Position numbers and translations under genes: made by a program
Notes under the pieces: generated by a model
What the model was told of the DNA's origin: nothing
What the model saw: only the letters and a program-made list of their open reading frames with translations
Databases searched by the model: none
Assembly (NCBI RefSeq): GCF_021730435.1
Contig: NZ_JABWGX010000035.1
Location: 1 to 41,782 of the forward strand
Reading direction: 5' to 3'
Origin: Xanthobacter agilis
GTDB taxonomy: Bacteria; Pseudomonadota; Alphaproteobacteria; Rhizobiales; Xanthobacteraceae
DNA: 41,782 nt
Shown: positions 32,897 through 41,704 of the stretch, piece by piece
Numbering within the stretch: position 1 is the stretch's first letter
Layout: each line of letters opens with the position of its first letter

Positions 32897-34837
32897 TCAT
32901 GCCGCGGGGCGGAAGGTGCAGCCGGTCGCCGGCGGGCGGGCTTCGGCCGCCAGCAGGCCGAGTACCTCGCGCAACGGCATCGTGGTGCTGTCCTGCGCTT
33001 TCAGGCGGCGCAGGGAGATGGTCTTCTCCATGGCCTCGCGCTTGCCCACCACCAGCAGCACGGGCACCTTGGCCAAGCTGTGCTCGCGCACCTTGTAGGG
33101 GATCTTCTCGTTGCGCAGATCGCTCTCCACCCTGAGCCCGTAGGCCTTGAGCCGGGCGACCACGGCGCGCGCATAATCGTCGGCGTCCGAGGTGATGGTC
33201 GCGACCACCGCCTGCACCGGCGCCAGCCACAAGGGCAATCGCCCGGCGTGATGCTCGATGAGGATGCCCGTGAACCGCTCCAGCGAGCCGAACATGGCCC
33301 GGTGCAGCATCACCGGCGTCACCTTCTGTCCGGCGGCATCGATGTAGAAGGCGCCGAAGCGCGAGGGCAGATTGAAATCCACCTGCAACGTGCCGCACTG
33401 CCAATCGCGGCCGATGGCATCGCGCAACACATATTCGAGCTTGGGACCATAGAAGGCCCCTTCCCCCGCGTTGATGGTGTAGGGGCGGCCCAGGGCGTCG
33501 AGGGCCTGGCGCAAGGCGCCCTCCGCCAGATCCCAGGAGGCATCCGAGCCGATCCGGTGGGCGGGACGCGTCGAAAGCTTGATGCGGACGTCGGTGAAGT
33601 CAAAATCCGCATAGATGGAGAGGATCAGGTCGTTGACCTTGATGCACTCGGCCGTGAGCTGCTCCTCGGTCGAGAAGATGTGCGCATCGTCCTGGGTGAA
33701 GGAGCGCACCCGCAGGAGCCCATGCAGCGCGCCGGACGGCTCGTAGCGGTGCACCTTGCCGAACTCGGCGATCTTCAGCGGCATGTCGCGATAGCTTTTC
33801 AGGCCCTGCTTGTAGATCAGCATGTGACCTGGGCAGTTCATGGGTTTCAGGGCGAAGTCGCGTTCGTCCTCGGTCCGGGTGGTGAACATGTGGTCGCGGT
33901 AGTTCTGCCAATGGCCGGAGGTTTCCCACAGCGCGCGATCCATGATGTCCGGCGTGTTCACCTCCTGGTAGCCGGCCTCGGCCTGACGCGCGCGCATGTA
34001 GCCGATGAGGGTTTGGAACAAGGTCCAGCCCTTGGGATGCCAGAAGACCGAGCCGGGCGCCTCCTCCTGGAAGTGGAACAGGTCCATCTCCCGGCCGAGG
34101 CGGCGATGGTCGCGCTTTTCGGCCTCCTCCAGCATGGCGAGGTGGGCGTCGAGTTCGTCCCGGGTGGCGAAGGCGGTGCCATAGATCCGCGTCAGCATGG
34201 GCTTGGTGGCATCCCCCCGCCAATAGGCGCCCGCCACCTTCGTCAGCTTGAAGGCCGAGCCGATGCGAGCGGTGGAGGGCAGGTGTGGGCCGCGGCACAG
34301 ATCAAGCCACTCTCCCTGGCGGTAGATCGTGATCGGCTCGTCGCCGGGGATTGCATCCACGAGCTCCACCTTGAAGCTCTCGCCGCGCGCCGCAAAGAAG
34401 GCCTGGGCGTCATCCCGGCTCCAGACCTCCTTCGTGATGGCGCGGTCGCGGGCGATGATGTCGCGCATGCGCTGCTCGATGGCGGGCAGGTCTTCCGGCG
34501 TGAAGGGCGTGTCGCGGGCGAAATCATAGAAGAAGCCGTTCTCGATCACCGGGCCGATGGTCACCTGCGTGCCGGGAAACAGCTCCTGCACTGCCTCGGC
34601 GAGCACATGCGCCGCATCGTGACGGATCAGTTCCAGGGCGGCGGGATCGTCGCGGGTCACGATTTCCACATGGGCGTTCGCGGTGATCGCATCGGCGAGG
34701 TCGCGCAGGTGCCCGTCCACCCGCATGGCCACCGCCTTGCGGGCCAGCGACGGCGAGATCGCGGCGGCGATCGCGGTGCCCGTGACGGGAGCCGGGAACA
34801 CGCGCTCGGCGCCATTGGGAAGGGTGATGCAAACCAT
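32897..34837 (-). CDS. thrS: Threonyl-tRNA synthetase
   Basis: A full-length class II synthetase of 646 aa. It has an N-terminal TGS domain, an editing domain with His73, His77, Cys181 and His185, a catalytic core with motif 2 ([12 protein letters not shown]), and a C-terminal anticodon-binding domain. All three catalytic zinc ligands are present (Cys335 in MNCPGH, His386 in DDAHIF, His512 in MLHRAMFGS). It attaches threonine to tRNA-Thr and rejects serine. A thrS gene behind zur suggests an extra copy made during zinc lack, as reported for Zur regulons in other bacteria; whether a second thrS exists elsewhere cannot be seen here. GAGG precedes the ATG. Confidence 0.95.
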   Translation of the reverse strand: MVCITLPNGAERVFPAPVTGTAIAAAISPSLARKAVAMRVDGHLRDLADAITANAHVEIVTRDDPAALELIRHDAAHVLAEAVQELFPGTQVTIGPVIENGFFYDFARDTPFTPEDLPAIEQRMRDIIARDRAITKEVWSRDDAQAFFAARGESFKVELVDAIPGDEPITIYRQGEWLDLCRGPHLPSTARIGSAFKLTKVAGAYWRGDATKPMLTRIYGTAFATRDELDAHLAMLEEAEKRDHRRLGREMDLFHFQEEAPGSVFWHPKGWTLFQTLIGYMRARQAEAGYQEVNTPDIMDRALWETSGHWQNYRDHMFTTRTEDERDFALKPMNCPGHMLIYKQGLKSYRDMPLKIAEFGKVHRYEPSGALHGLLRVRSFTQDDAHIFSTEEQLTAECIKVNDLILSIYADFDFTDVRIKLSTRPAHRIGSDASWDLAEGALRQALDALGRPYTINAGEGAFYGPKLEYVLRDAIGRDWQCGTLQVDFNLPSRFGAFYIDAAGQKVTPVMLHRAMFGSLERFTGILIEHHAGRLPLWLAPVQAVVATITSDADDYARAVVARLKAYGLRVESDLRNEKIPYKVREHSLAKVPVLLVVGKREAMEKTISLRRLKAQDSTTMPLREVLGLLAAEARPPATGCTFRPAA

Positions 34838-34915
34838 GGGAGAGACCTCGTGACAGAATGGAGCCGCAGGCCCGTCCCGTTCACGAGCCTGGATCGAGAT
34901 GCGATTGGGGGCGGG

Positions 34916-35410
34916 TCAGCCGGCGGATGTGGGATCGGGCGTTGAGGCGCAGGTGGCGCAGGTGCCCTGGAGTTCCACCACGCGCCGCTCAATGCGAAAG
35001 CCGAGCGCGGCGGCCTGATGCGCAAAAAGCGCCTCCACCTTCGGGTCCTCGATCTCCGCCGAGGTGCCGCAGCACGCGCAGATGAAGAACACGCAGGTGT
35101 GGTCGTGATCGGGATGGGCGCAGGGCACGAACGCGTTGCGGCTCTCGATGCGGGCGACGAATTTCTGCTCCATCAGGAAATCCAGGGCGCGATAGACGGT
35201 CGGCGGCGCGAGCCGGCGTTGGAGACGCCGCTGCAATTGCCCGATCAGGTCATAGGCGCCCAGCGGCTGTTCCGAGCGCCACAGGGCCTCCAGGACCAGC
35301 CGTCGCATCGGCGTGAAGCGCAGGCCGCGCGATGCGCAGACGTGTTCCGCCGCCGCCAGCGCGGCCGTGATGGTGTCCGGACTGCGATCGACCGGAATGT
35401 GCATGTCCAA
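34916..35410 (-). CDS. zur: Zinc uptake regulator Zur (Fur family)
   Basis: The 164-aa repressor has a winged HTH (LRFTPMRRLVLEALW, APPTVYRALDFLMEQKFV) and the metal-binding region with His-rich CAHPDHDHTC and the two structural zinc CxxC pairs (CACC and CATC) typical of Zur. With zinc bound it represses zinc-starvation genes. It is transcribed away from folE, with a single palindrome (35448-35462) between them, so it likely controls itself, thrS, the VOC gene and folE. GGGAG precedes the ATG at eight bases. Confidence 0.9.
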   Translation of the reverse strand: MDMHIPVDRSPDTITAALAAAEHVCASRGLRFTPMRRLVLEALWRSEQPLGAYDLIGQLQRRLQRRLAPPTVYRALDFLMEQKFVARIESRNAFVPCAHPDHDHTCVFFICACCGTSAEIEDPKVEALFAHQAAALGFRIERRVVELQGTCATCASTPDPTSAG

Positions 35411-35447
35411 CTCCCGGAGCCGGCTGAGCCTTCTGCGACACTCTAAT

Positions 35448-35462
35448 TGATATGTTATATCA
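35448..35462. promoter_or_regulatory. Putative Zur operator between zur and folE
   Basis: TGATAT-GTT-ATATCA, a perfect palindrome with 6-bp arms, 38 bp before zur and about 50 bp before folE. One site can serve both divergent promoters. Two more sites share this pattern. Confidence 0.7.
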
Positions 35463-35513
35463 TTACGTGCTAGGCCGCAATCTTAGCCGAACACGATGGG
35501 GAGGGATGGAAGG

Positions 35514-36149
35514 ATGGGTTCTGGAGCGACCGGGATGGCACAGCCGCGGTCCCCCGTGGCACGGCGGCGACCGTCGCGTGCCGATGCGGAGGCCGCCGTG
35601 CGCGTGCTCATCGAATGGGCTGGCGATGATCCCGGCCGCGAAGGTCTCCGCGACACGCCCGCCCGCGTGGCCCGCGCCTATGAGGAGTTCTTCGCGGGTT
35701 ACACCTTCGATCCGGTGGACCTGCTGACCCGCACCTTTGAGGATACGCACGACTATGACGACATGATCATGCTGCGCGACATGCGCTTCGAATCCCACTG
35801 CGAGCACCACATGGTGCCCATCATCGGCAAGGCCCATGTGGCCTATTTGCCGGCCGAGCGGGTGGTCGGCATCAGCAAGCTCGCGCGAGTGGTGGAAGCC
35901 TATGCCAAGCGCCTCCAGATTCAGGAAACGCTCACCGCCCAGGTGGCCGACGCGATCCAGACGGCGCTGCGACCGCGCGGGGTCGCGGTGGTCATCGAGG
36001 CGGCGCACATGTGCATGACGACCCGGGGCATCCGCAAACCCGGGGTCACCATGGTGACCCGACGCCTGACCGGCGCGTTCCGCACGGATGAAGTGCTGCG
36101 CGGCGAGTTCCTCGCCGCCCTCGCCGGACCCAGGGCGCACTTTGGCTGA
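35514..36149 (+). CDS. folE: GTP cyclohydrolase I (FolE, zinc type)
   Basis: The 211-aa enzyme converts GTP to dihydroneopterin triphosphate, the first step of folate and methanopterin-type pterins. Zinc ligands are intact: Cys96 and His99 in SHCEHH, Cys167 in [10 protein letters not shown]. It is therefore the zinc-dependent FolE type, not the metal-flexible FolE2 usually found under Zur. ATG 35514 is preferred because GGGGAGGG lies eight bases upstream; ATG 35496 and ATG 35535 are possible. It shares the presumed Zur operator with zur and ends 15 bp from the convergent fhcC gene, an enzyme system that uses a pterin cofactor. Confidence 0.9.
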   Translation: MGSGATGMAQPRSPVARRRPSRADAEAAVRVLIEWAGDDPGREGLRDTPARVARAYEEFFAGYTFDPVDLLTRTFEDTHDYDDMIMLRDMRFESHCEHHMVPIIGKAHVAYLPAERVVGISKLARVVEAYAKRLQIQETLTAQVADAIQTALRPRGVAVVIEAAHMCMTTRGIRKPGVTMVTRRLTGAFRTDEVLRGEFLAALAGPRAHFG

Positions 36150-36164
36150 GGCGCGCCCGCGCCG

Positions 36165-36968
36165 TCAGCCGCAGACGAGGATCTCGCCTTTGCCCAGGGC
36201 GGCCTGATCGCCCACGAAACGGAACGGATCATCGGGAAGCATCTTGGCGAGGTCCAGATGGTGCTTCCCGACCGCACGCCGCAGCAACCGCATGAAGATG
36301 AGGTCGCCCGCCCCGGACGGCATGAAGGTGGGCACGAGCGTTCCGTGGGTGCCGACCGCGATGGTGCCCCGGCGCATGCCCAGCCCCGGTTCGGCGCCGA
36401 CGCTGCGGGCAATCAGCGTGCCGGCGATCATGCGCGATCCGGCGTGATCACCGGTGGCGCCGCCCACCAGCATCAGGCCGCGACGCATGCGGTCGCCGGC
36501 CCGCGGGCCGGCATCCCCGCGGATGACGAGGGTCGCGCCCGCAAGGCCGTAGCGCCCGCCATGGACGGCGCCGCCCGCCTTCTCGGCCGCATTGCCGTGG
36601 ACGACGAGGGTGCCGCCGGTGGCGCCGGCGCCGATGAAGGGGCCGGCATCCCCCCTGACCTCGATGTCGCCGCCCGCCATGTCGAGCCCGCAGCGCTGAC
36701 CCACGTCGCCGTCCACCAGGATGCGGCCGTCGGCGAGGTGCGCCCCCACCTGATCGAACCGCTCCGAGCCGCCTTCGAAGCGCAGCTCGACAGGATCCGC
36801 GCCGGAGACGGCAAACAGGTCGGCCAGCTTGAGGGCGCGCCGGCTCGTGCCCACGGGCAGGCGCTCGATTTCGGCGCGGCTCAGGCGCTGGAGCCGCGCC
36901 GGTACCAGGGACGACAGGTCGAGCCGTTCAGGTGGCGGGGCCTTGAGTGTGAATGTCAAAGCGGTCAT
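36165..36968 (-). CDS. fhcC: Formyltransferase/hydrolase complex subunit C (FhcC/FwdC)
   Basis: The 267-aa protein is rich in the glycine-turn repeats of a beta-helix (LVVHGNAAEKAG, LVIRGDAGPRAGDRMRRG, VGGATGDHAGSRMIAG), the fold shared by FwdC and the glutamate synthase C domain. FhcC holds the FhcA-FhcB core together; in methylotrophs the Fhc complex releases formate from formyl-methanopterin. It follows fhcA by 14 bp on the minus strand. In the usual arrangement fhcD lies in this group, but it is absent here. Confidence 0.88.
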   Translation of the reverse strand: MTALTFTLKAPPPERLDLSSLVPARLQRLSRAEIERLPVGTSRRALKLADLFAVSGADPVELRFEGGSERFDQVGAHLADGRILVDGDVGQRCGLDMAGGDIEVRGDAGPFIGAGATGGTLVVHGNAAEKAGGAVHGGRYGLAGATLVIRGDAGPRAGDRMRRGLMLVGGATGDHAGSRMIAGTLIARSVGAEPGLGMRRGTIAVGTHGTLVPTFMPSGAGDLIFMRLLRRAVGKHHLDLAKMLPDDPFRFVGDQAALGKGEILVCG

Positions 36969-36982
36969 GGGGTGTCCCGGTG

Positions 36983-38611
36983 TCAGACGCGGCAGGGCTG
37001 CGGGGCGAACACGTCCCGCGCGAACGCCGCCTCGGGCACGCGGAAGCTGTCGAGCCCGCGCCCGAACCGGTCCTGCAAATAGGTTTCGGTGCGCCGCGTC
37101 ATGGCGGCATCGGCCTGCGGCGCGAGGGTGAGCGTGCGGCCCCTGTGCACGGCGGCGACGGCGCCCTCGCGGACGATGGTCTCGCCATCCTTCAGCACCA
37201 GCGCGGCGATGGAGAACATGGCGGTGCGGTCCGCCTGATCGCGATAGATGGCGATGTCCGCTTTGGCGCCGGGGGCGAGGTGCCCGCGATCGGCGAGGCC
37301 CAGCAGGCGCGCCGGCGCCGCCCGCGTCATGATCGCCACCTCGGCGAGCGTGAATTCGCGCGCGATGGCCGACAGGCCGCAGCGGGCGACCGCCTTGCTC
37401 GGCAGGTTCGCCAGTTCCCGCGTCCGCTCTTCCTTGTCCATGAGCAGATGGATGAGGCGGGGATAGGCGGTGAAGGGGCCGCCGTTGGGATGGTCAGTTG
37501 TGAGCAGCACGCGCCAGGGATCGGGGCTGAGCAGGAACAGCTCCAGCCCGATCATGAATTGCAGGGCGTTGAAGACGCTGCCCCGCTTGTAATTGAACGG
37601 AACCAGCCCGCCGCCTTCGGCATCGCCGTCCACGATGATCCATTTCTTCGGGTCCGCCGCGCCCCGCGCCGAGAACTGGCGCAGGATGTCGAGCGAGATG
37701 GTGCAGGTCTGGCCAAACACCACCTGGCCCACGTCCAGCGTCACGTTGGGATGGGCGGCGAGCGCCGCGCACAGGGTTTCCGCGGCGGAGGAGATGCCGC
37801 CGGCCGTATGCGCCGCATAGGCGTAGAATTGCGCATGAGCGAAGTGGATGGGCCGGCCTTCCGCCGTCCGCATGGTTTCGATCATGGTCTCGAACGCGCC
37901 GGGCGCGCCGAGGTTGTTGCAATGGACATGGAGCGGATGCGGCACGCCCACCGCCTCGTGCGCATCGAGCAGCGCGGTGAGGATGCGCCGGGAGGTGAGG
38001 CCATAGCTCGGCACCTCGTCGTCGAGGTCGAAGGTCCGGACATTCTCCTTGAAGGCCGCCGCTCCGCCGGCATTGATGACCTTGAGCCCCAGCCCGCGCG
38101 AGAGGGCGAGGGTCTGCGCGGTGAGGTCGCGGACCGCGGTGCGGCTCTCGCCGGCCCGCAGCAGCGCCAGCAGCTGGTCGTCATTGCCCATGACGGTGAG
38201 GGCGCCCCGGTCGATGAAGGGCACATCCTCCAGTTCCAGATGGGTGGCCAGCGCCGCCGAGGGGGGCAGGGCCGGCTCGATCACGGTGGTGTAGCCCATG
38301 CGGGCATAAAGCCGCCCGGTCTGTGCCGCCGAGCCGCACGCCGAACCGAAGGGCCGGTTGGGATCGCCCAGCTCGTTCACATGCAGTTCCGGCAGCAGCA
38401 GCCGGGAGAGGATGACGTTGCCGCCGGCGATGTGCGAATGCACGTCGATGGCGCCCGCCATCACCACCATTCCGGTGGCGTCGATGACGTGGTCGGGCGT
38501 GCGGGATTCGGGCGCCGCGATGATGCGATCCCCCTCGACCCAGACCTCGCCGATGCCGTCGCGACCATGGGCGGGATCGATGACGCGACCGCCGCGAATG
38601 AGAGTCAGCAT
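36983..38611 (-). CDS. fhcA: Formyltransferase/hydrolase complex subunit A (FhcA/FwdA amidohydrolase)
   Basis: The 542-aa metal-dependent amidohydrolase starts MLTLIRGGRVIDPA and shows metal ligands typical of FwdA: HSH (about residues 58-60), the lysine region AFKENVRTFD, HVHCNN, IHFAHAQFYAY and the aspartate in TTDHPNGGPF. FhcA hydrolyses the formyl group from the methanofuran-like carrier to formate. ATG 38611 overlaps the fhcB stop (ATGCTGA), showing coupling; a longer frame to 38734 is an artefact. Archaeal FwdA has a two-zinc site, so placing this gene under zinc control would make sense if a backup enzyme is needed. Confidence 0.92.
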   Translation of the reverse strand: MLTLIRGGRVIDPAHGRDGIGEVWVEGDRIIAAPESRTPDHVIDATGMVVMAGAIDVHSHIAGGNVILSRLLLPELHVNELGDPNRPFGSACGSAAQTGRLYARMGYTTVIEPALPPSAALATHLELEDVPFIDRGALTVMGNDDQLLALLRAGESRTAVRDLTAQTLALSRGLGLKVINAGGAAAFKENVRTFDLDDEVPSYGLTSRRILTALLDAHEAVGVPHPLHVHCNNLGAPGAFETMIETMRTAEGRPIHFAHAQFYAYAAHTAGGISSAAETLCAALAAHPNVTLDVGQVVFGQTCTISLDILRQFSARGAADPKKWIIVDGDAEGGGLVPFNYKRGSVFNALQFMIGLELFLLSPDPWRVLLTTDHPNGGPFTAYPRLIHLLMDKEERTRELANLPSKAVARCGLSAIAREFTLAEVAIMTRAAPARLLGLADRGHLAPGAKADIAIYRDQADRTAMFSIAALVLKDGETIVREGAVAAVHRGRTLTLAPQADAAMTRRTETYLQDRFGRGLDSFRVPEAAFARDVFAPQPCRV

Positions 38612-39795
38612 GGGTGGCCCCTTTCCATGGTGACCCGTTCGGTGAGGGCATCGAGAATGACGGCGGCGGCGGGGCGGTCCGTGCGCGGCGCGGTCGCGGG
38701 GCGGAAGGTCATGGTGGCGCGTTCGGCGTCCCACAGGGTGCCGGCGCTGTCCCGCCCGGGAGCGGCGACTGCGACCACGATATCCGCTTCATCCCCCCTC
38801 GGGTCGGCGAGGAGCGCGAGCGCGGGCAATGATCGCGTCCATGCGGGCGGGGGCACGGACGGGTGGACCCAGACCAGCGTGTCCGCTTCGCCGGAGCAGA
38901 CCTGCCGTTCCGCGTTGAACCGCCAGGGGTCGTGCTCGGGAACGCCGCGCCCGAGGCCACTGCGTGGCGCCTGGCCCAGCGTCCAGGCGCTGACCGCGAC
39001 GACAAGCCGTGCGGCCGGTTCGACCAGGGCGCAGCTCGAAAACCGCGTGGTGGCATTGAGATCGCGCATGAGGCCGAGGACCATGTCCACGCCCATTTCG
39101 CCAAGCTCGGCGGGATCGTACAGAACGACGCCGAACCGTGCCCCTTTCAGGGCGCGGGCCACGTCCGCATGCTCCGGTCGTGCCGAGGGGCGCGACGCCA
39201 GCGCCGCGCGCAGCAGGCCCAGGGTGGGCACGAGCCCCGCTGGCGCCGGCATCGCTTCGGCGCCGGCGCGGATGCCGCCAAGCGCGATCACGCGGCGTTC
39301 GGTGCCCGCGGCTTGGCGGGGGGGCGTGCCGGCACAGGTGAAATCCGTCACCGCATGGTCTGTCGCGCGGCCGACAAGCAGCAGGAGATCGGCACGGGCG
39401 CGCGCTTCAGCCGGCGTGGTCGCCATGGCCCCCGAAGCCGCCAGCACCGAGAGTTCGGAATACGCACCGTCCAAGTCCGAGCCGTCGAGCGCGGCACCGC
39501 TCGCCTGGGCCAGGCGAAAGGCCGCGCGCAGCGCCTCCACATCTCCGCCAAGGCCGGCAACAACCGGCGTATGCGCCCGCGCCAATCGCGCCCCGGCGCG
39601 GGCGACGGCCTCATCTATGGATATGGGACGCCCCGCCGCCCAAGCGGGGGGAGCGCGACCTTCGAGGGTGGAAGGGGGAGATGACACGTCGAGAACCACG
39701 GGACGCAGCTTTCCTGATGGAAAATTCAGGGTGGGCCGTCCAACGGTGGCGTAGGCCTTGCCGTCCCGGCCAGAAGTCCCTGTCCGCGCGTCCAA
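38605..39795 (-). CDS. fhcB: Formyltransferase/hydrolase complex subunit B (FhcB)
   Basis: The protein resembles bacterial FhcB, a FwdB homologue that has lost the Mo/W and iron-sulfur sites: AWAAGRPISIDEAVARAGARLARAHTPVVAGLGGDVEALRAA, then a DLLLLVGRATDH block and a C-terminal redox-cofactor-free region. The start is uncertain. The frame runs to a TTG at 39795 (396 aa), but there is no ATG; a GTG at 39699 has AGGAAAG nine bases upstream and would give a protein nearer the usual length. It heads the fhcB-A-C operon, about 40-140 bp after a presumed Zur operator. Confidence 0.82.
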   Translation of the reverse strand: MDARTGTSGRDGKAYATVGRPTLNFPSGKLRPVVLDVSSPPSTLEGRAPPAWAAGRPISIDEAVARAGARLARAHTPVVAGLGGDVEALRAAFRLAQASGAALDGSDLDGAYSELSVLAASGAMATTPAEARARADLLLLVGRATDHAVTDFTCAGTPPRQAAGTERRVIALGGIRAGAEAMPAPAGLVPTLGLLRAALASRPSARPEHADVARALKGARFGVVLYDPAELGEMGVDMVLGLMRDLNATTRFSSCALVEPAARLVVAVSAWTLGQAPRSGLGRGVPEHDPWRFNAERQVCSGEADTLVWVHPSVPPPAWTRSLPALALLADPRGDEADIVVAVAAPGRDSAGTLWDAERATMTFRPATAPRTDRPAAAVILDALTERVTMERGHPC

Positions 39796-39837
39796 GGCGC
39801 AATGCAGGCCCAGACGCTTCGAACAGATTCGACTTTA

Positions 39838-39852
39838 TGATATAAGATATCA
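39838..39852. promoter_or_regulatory. Putative Zur operator upstream of fhcB
   Basis: TGATAT-AAG-ATATCA, extended to a 17-bp perfect palindrome by the flanking A and T (39837-39853). It is the most symmetric of the three copies and lies directly before the fhcB-A-C operon. Confidence 0.65.
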
Positions 39853-39960
39853 TCTGACAACGGGTGCTGGCGGCCGACCTGACACAGGGGGCGATGCGGT
39901 GTCGGGCTGCATCGGCACCTGCGGCTGATACCGGCGTCGGCCACGCGTGCTTGAAGCAGT

Positions 39961-40200
39961 GTGCGCCTCGGCGATCTTGGGGGCGTCCCGATCCGGTCGC
40001 GCGGCCGGGTGGCGCTGCTGGGTGATGCTGCGCACTGGCTGACGCTGATCACCGGACAGGGCGCGGGCATGGCCCTCACCTCCGCCGCCATTCGTGCGGA
40101 TGCGCTCTCACGCATCGGCACCGCGCGCCCTCGGCATCCCGATCATCGCGCTTGCGAAAGGCGGCGATCCTTCATGGTAGGGCTTTTCGCCACGGCCTGG
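39961..40200 (+). pseudogene. FAD-dependent monooxygenase fragment
   Basis: A short frame holds the GRVALLGDAAH motif and the following GQGAGMALTSAAI segment, which in FAD_binding_3 aromatic hydroxylases is the second flavin-binding motif near residue 300. The N-terminal Rossmann part is missing: an in-frame stop lies just upstream (TGA 39952). After ADALS the similarity fades, with only a weak ERRRSFM trace. It is a remnant of a flavoprotein hydroxylase. The rest of 39853-40253 holds no gene that I can support. Confidence 0.6.
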
Positions 40201-40253
40201 AGTAATTTTTCCACCGCCTGGGATCAGGGTAGTCAACGGCACAGCCTTCGTTT

Positions 40254-41615
40254 ATGTTGCCGCGCTTTTTCCAGCCTGAATGTCTCTTCGTGACCCCCGC
40301 CGCCCGTCTGCAAGCTACTCTTGATCTGATGTATGAAGTCGATGGTGTCGCGCGCCCCGCCGATGCTGTCGTAGCGGCATGGTTTCGGGCCCGCCGCTAT
40401 ATCGGCGACAGGGATCGTGTCCATATTGCCGATCTGCTCTATGCGCTACTGCGTCATCACGCACGAATAGCGTGGTGGTTGGCGAAGCATGGACGCCCGG
40501 ACGTGCCGCGCAACCGGCTGCTGGCGTGGCTTGCGCTCGATGGGCGCACGACGCCGGATCAGGTCCATGTCCTGTTCAACGGTGGCAAGTTCGCGCCGGC
40601 GGTCTTGAGGGATCACGAGCGCGCGCTGGTGGCCAAGTTGCAGGGCTGCGCGATCGACCATCCGGCCATGCCGGACGAGGTGCGCTTTGAATGTCCGTCC
40701 TGGGCGGCCGAGCCATTGCGGCGCCGCTTCCGCGACTCTTTTGGGCGCGAGATGGCCGCGCTTCTGACGGCCGCCCCGCTCGATCTGCGCGTCAATCCTC
40801 TCAAGTCCACGCGCGAGGCCATGCTGCGCGCGCTGCGCGATTTCGGCCTTAAGGCCGAGGCGGCGCGCATGGCGCCTTACGGCATTCGCGTGAAAGAGCG
40901 TCCCTCATTGGCCAGCCTGCCCATGTTGAGAAGCGGCGAGGTCGAGATCCAGGACGAGGGCTCGCAGCTTGTCGCCATGCTGGTCGACGCGCGACCGGGC
41001 GAGCGCGTGGTCGATTTTTGCGCCGGAGCGGGCGGCAAGACGCTGGCCATTGCCGCGCAGATGGCGAACAAGGGCCATGTCATGGCCTGCGACGTCCTCG
41101 CCAACCGTTTGAAGCGCGCGGCCGAGCGTTTTCGGCGCGCCGGGCTCCATAATATCGAGACCAAGCCCTTGGCCAGCGAAACGGATCGCTGGGTGAAGCG
41201 TCACAAGGGCGGTTTCGATCGCGTGCTGGTCGATGCGCCATGCAGCGGCACCGGCACATGGCGGCGCAATCCCGATGCGCGCTGGCGCCCGCTGGGAGCT
41301 GGGCTGGATCATCTTCTGCCGCTGCAAGCCAGTATTCTTGCGAGCGCGGCGCGGCTTGTGAAGCCCGGCGGACGGCTCGTCTACGCCACATGTTCCATGC
41401 TGCCCGAGGAAAACGAGGAGCAGGTGGCCGCCTTCCTTGCGGCGCATCCCGCCTTTCAGGTGGTGCCGCTGCGCGCGGCCGCGCCGCAATTGACCGGTTC
41501 GGCGCATCCAGACCACCTGTCGCTGACGCCCGCGCGCCACGATACCGACGGCTTTTTCGCGGCCGTCATGCAGCGCAACGCCGAGGCCTTGTCCGAGGAG
41601 CCATCGGCGGAATAA
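40254..41615 (+). CDS. RsmB/NOP2-family 23S/16S rRNA m5C methyltransferase
   Basis: The 453-aa protein has an N-terminal helical NusB-like part, then the SAM-dependent methyltransferase domain: VDFCAGAGGKTLAIAAQM (motif I), DAPCSGTGTWRRNPDARW (motif IV) and ATCSMLPEENEEQV with the catalytic cysteine (motif VI). It methylates a cytosine C5 in ribosomal RNA; RsmB acts on 16S C967 in E. coli. The start is not certain: GTG 40290 (VTPAARLQATLDLMYEVDG) fits the family better, while ATG 40254 has no ribosome binding site. A perfect hairpin 26 bp past the stop may end its transcript. Confidence 0.9.
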   Translation: MLPRFFQPECLFVTPAARLQATLDLMYEVDGVARPADAVVAAWFRARRYIGDRDRVHIADLLYALLRHHARIAWWLAKHGRPDVPRNRLLAWLALDGRTTPDQVHVLFNGGKFAPAVLRDHERALVAKLQGCAIDHPAMPDEVRFECPSWAAEPLRRRFRDSFGREMAALLTAAPLDLRVNPLKSTREAMLRALRDFGLKAEAARMAPYGIRVKERPSLASLPMLRSGEVEIQDEGSQLVAMLVDARPGERVVDFCAGAGGKTLAIAAQMANKGHVMACDVLANRLKRAAERFRRAGLHNIETKPLASETDRWVKRHKGGFDRVLVDAPCSGTGTWRRNPDARWRPLGAGLDHLLPLQASILASAARLVKPGGRLVYATCSMLPEENEEQVAAFLAAHPAFQVVPLRAAAPQLTGSAHPDHLSLTPARHDTDGFFAAVMQRNAEALSEEPSAE

Positions 41616-41641
41616 GCGCTGGTGCGGCGCACGGAGGGGAA

Positions 41642-41687
41642 CCTAGAGCATTTCCGGTGAACTCCCGTTCACCGGAAATGCTCTAGG
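41642..41687. repeat. Perfect 21-bp-arm inverted repeat
   Basis: The arm 41642-41662 (CCTAGAGCATTTCCGGTGAA plus C) pairs without mismatch with 41667-41687 around a TCCC loop. Its CTAGAGCATTT tip resembles intergenic repeat elements and IS ends common in rhizobial-type genomes. It can act as a bidirectional hairpin terminator after the methyltransferase gene, or be an end of the adjacent IS5-type element. Confidence 0.7.
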
Positions 41688-41704
41688 CCGTAGTGACGAT
41701 TTAA

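Noticed and set aside
35496-35513. ATG 35496 as the folE start
   Set aside because: It has no ribosome binding site, while ATG 35514 is preceded by GGGGAGGG at ideal spacing.
39611-39853. An 80-aa minus-strand ORF starting inside the presumed Zur site
   Set aside because: It overlaps fhcB in another frame and its product is arginine-rich shadow sequence; fhcB similarity supports the other frame.
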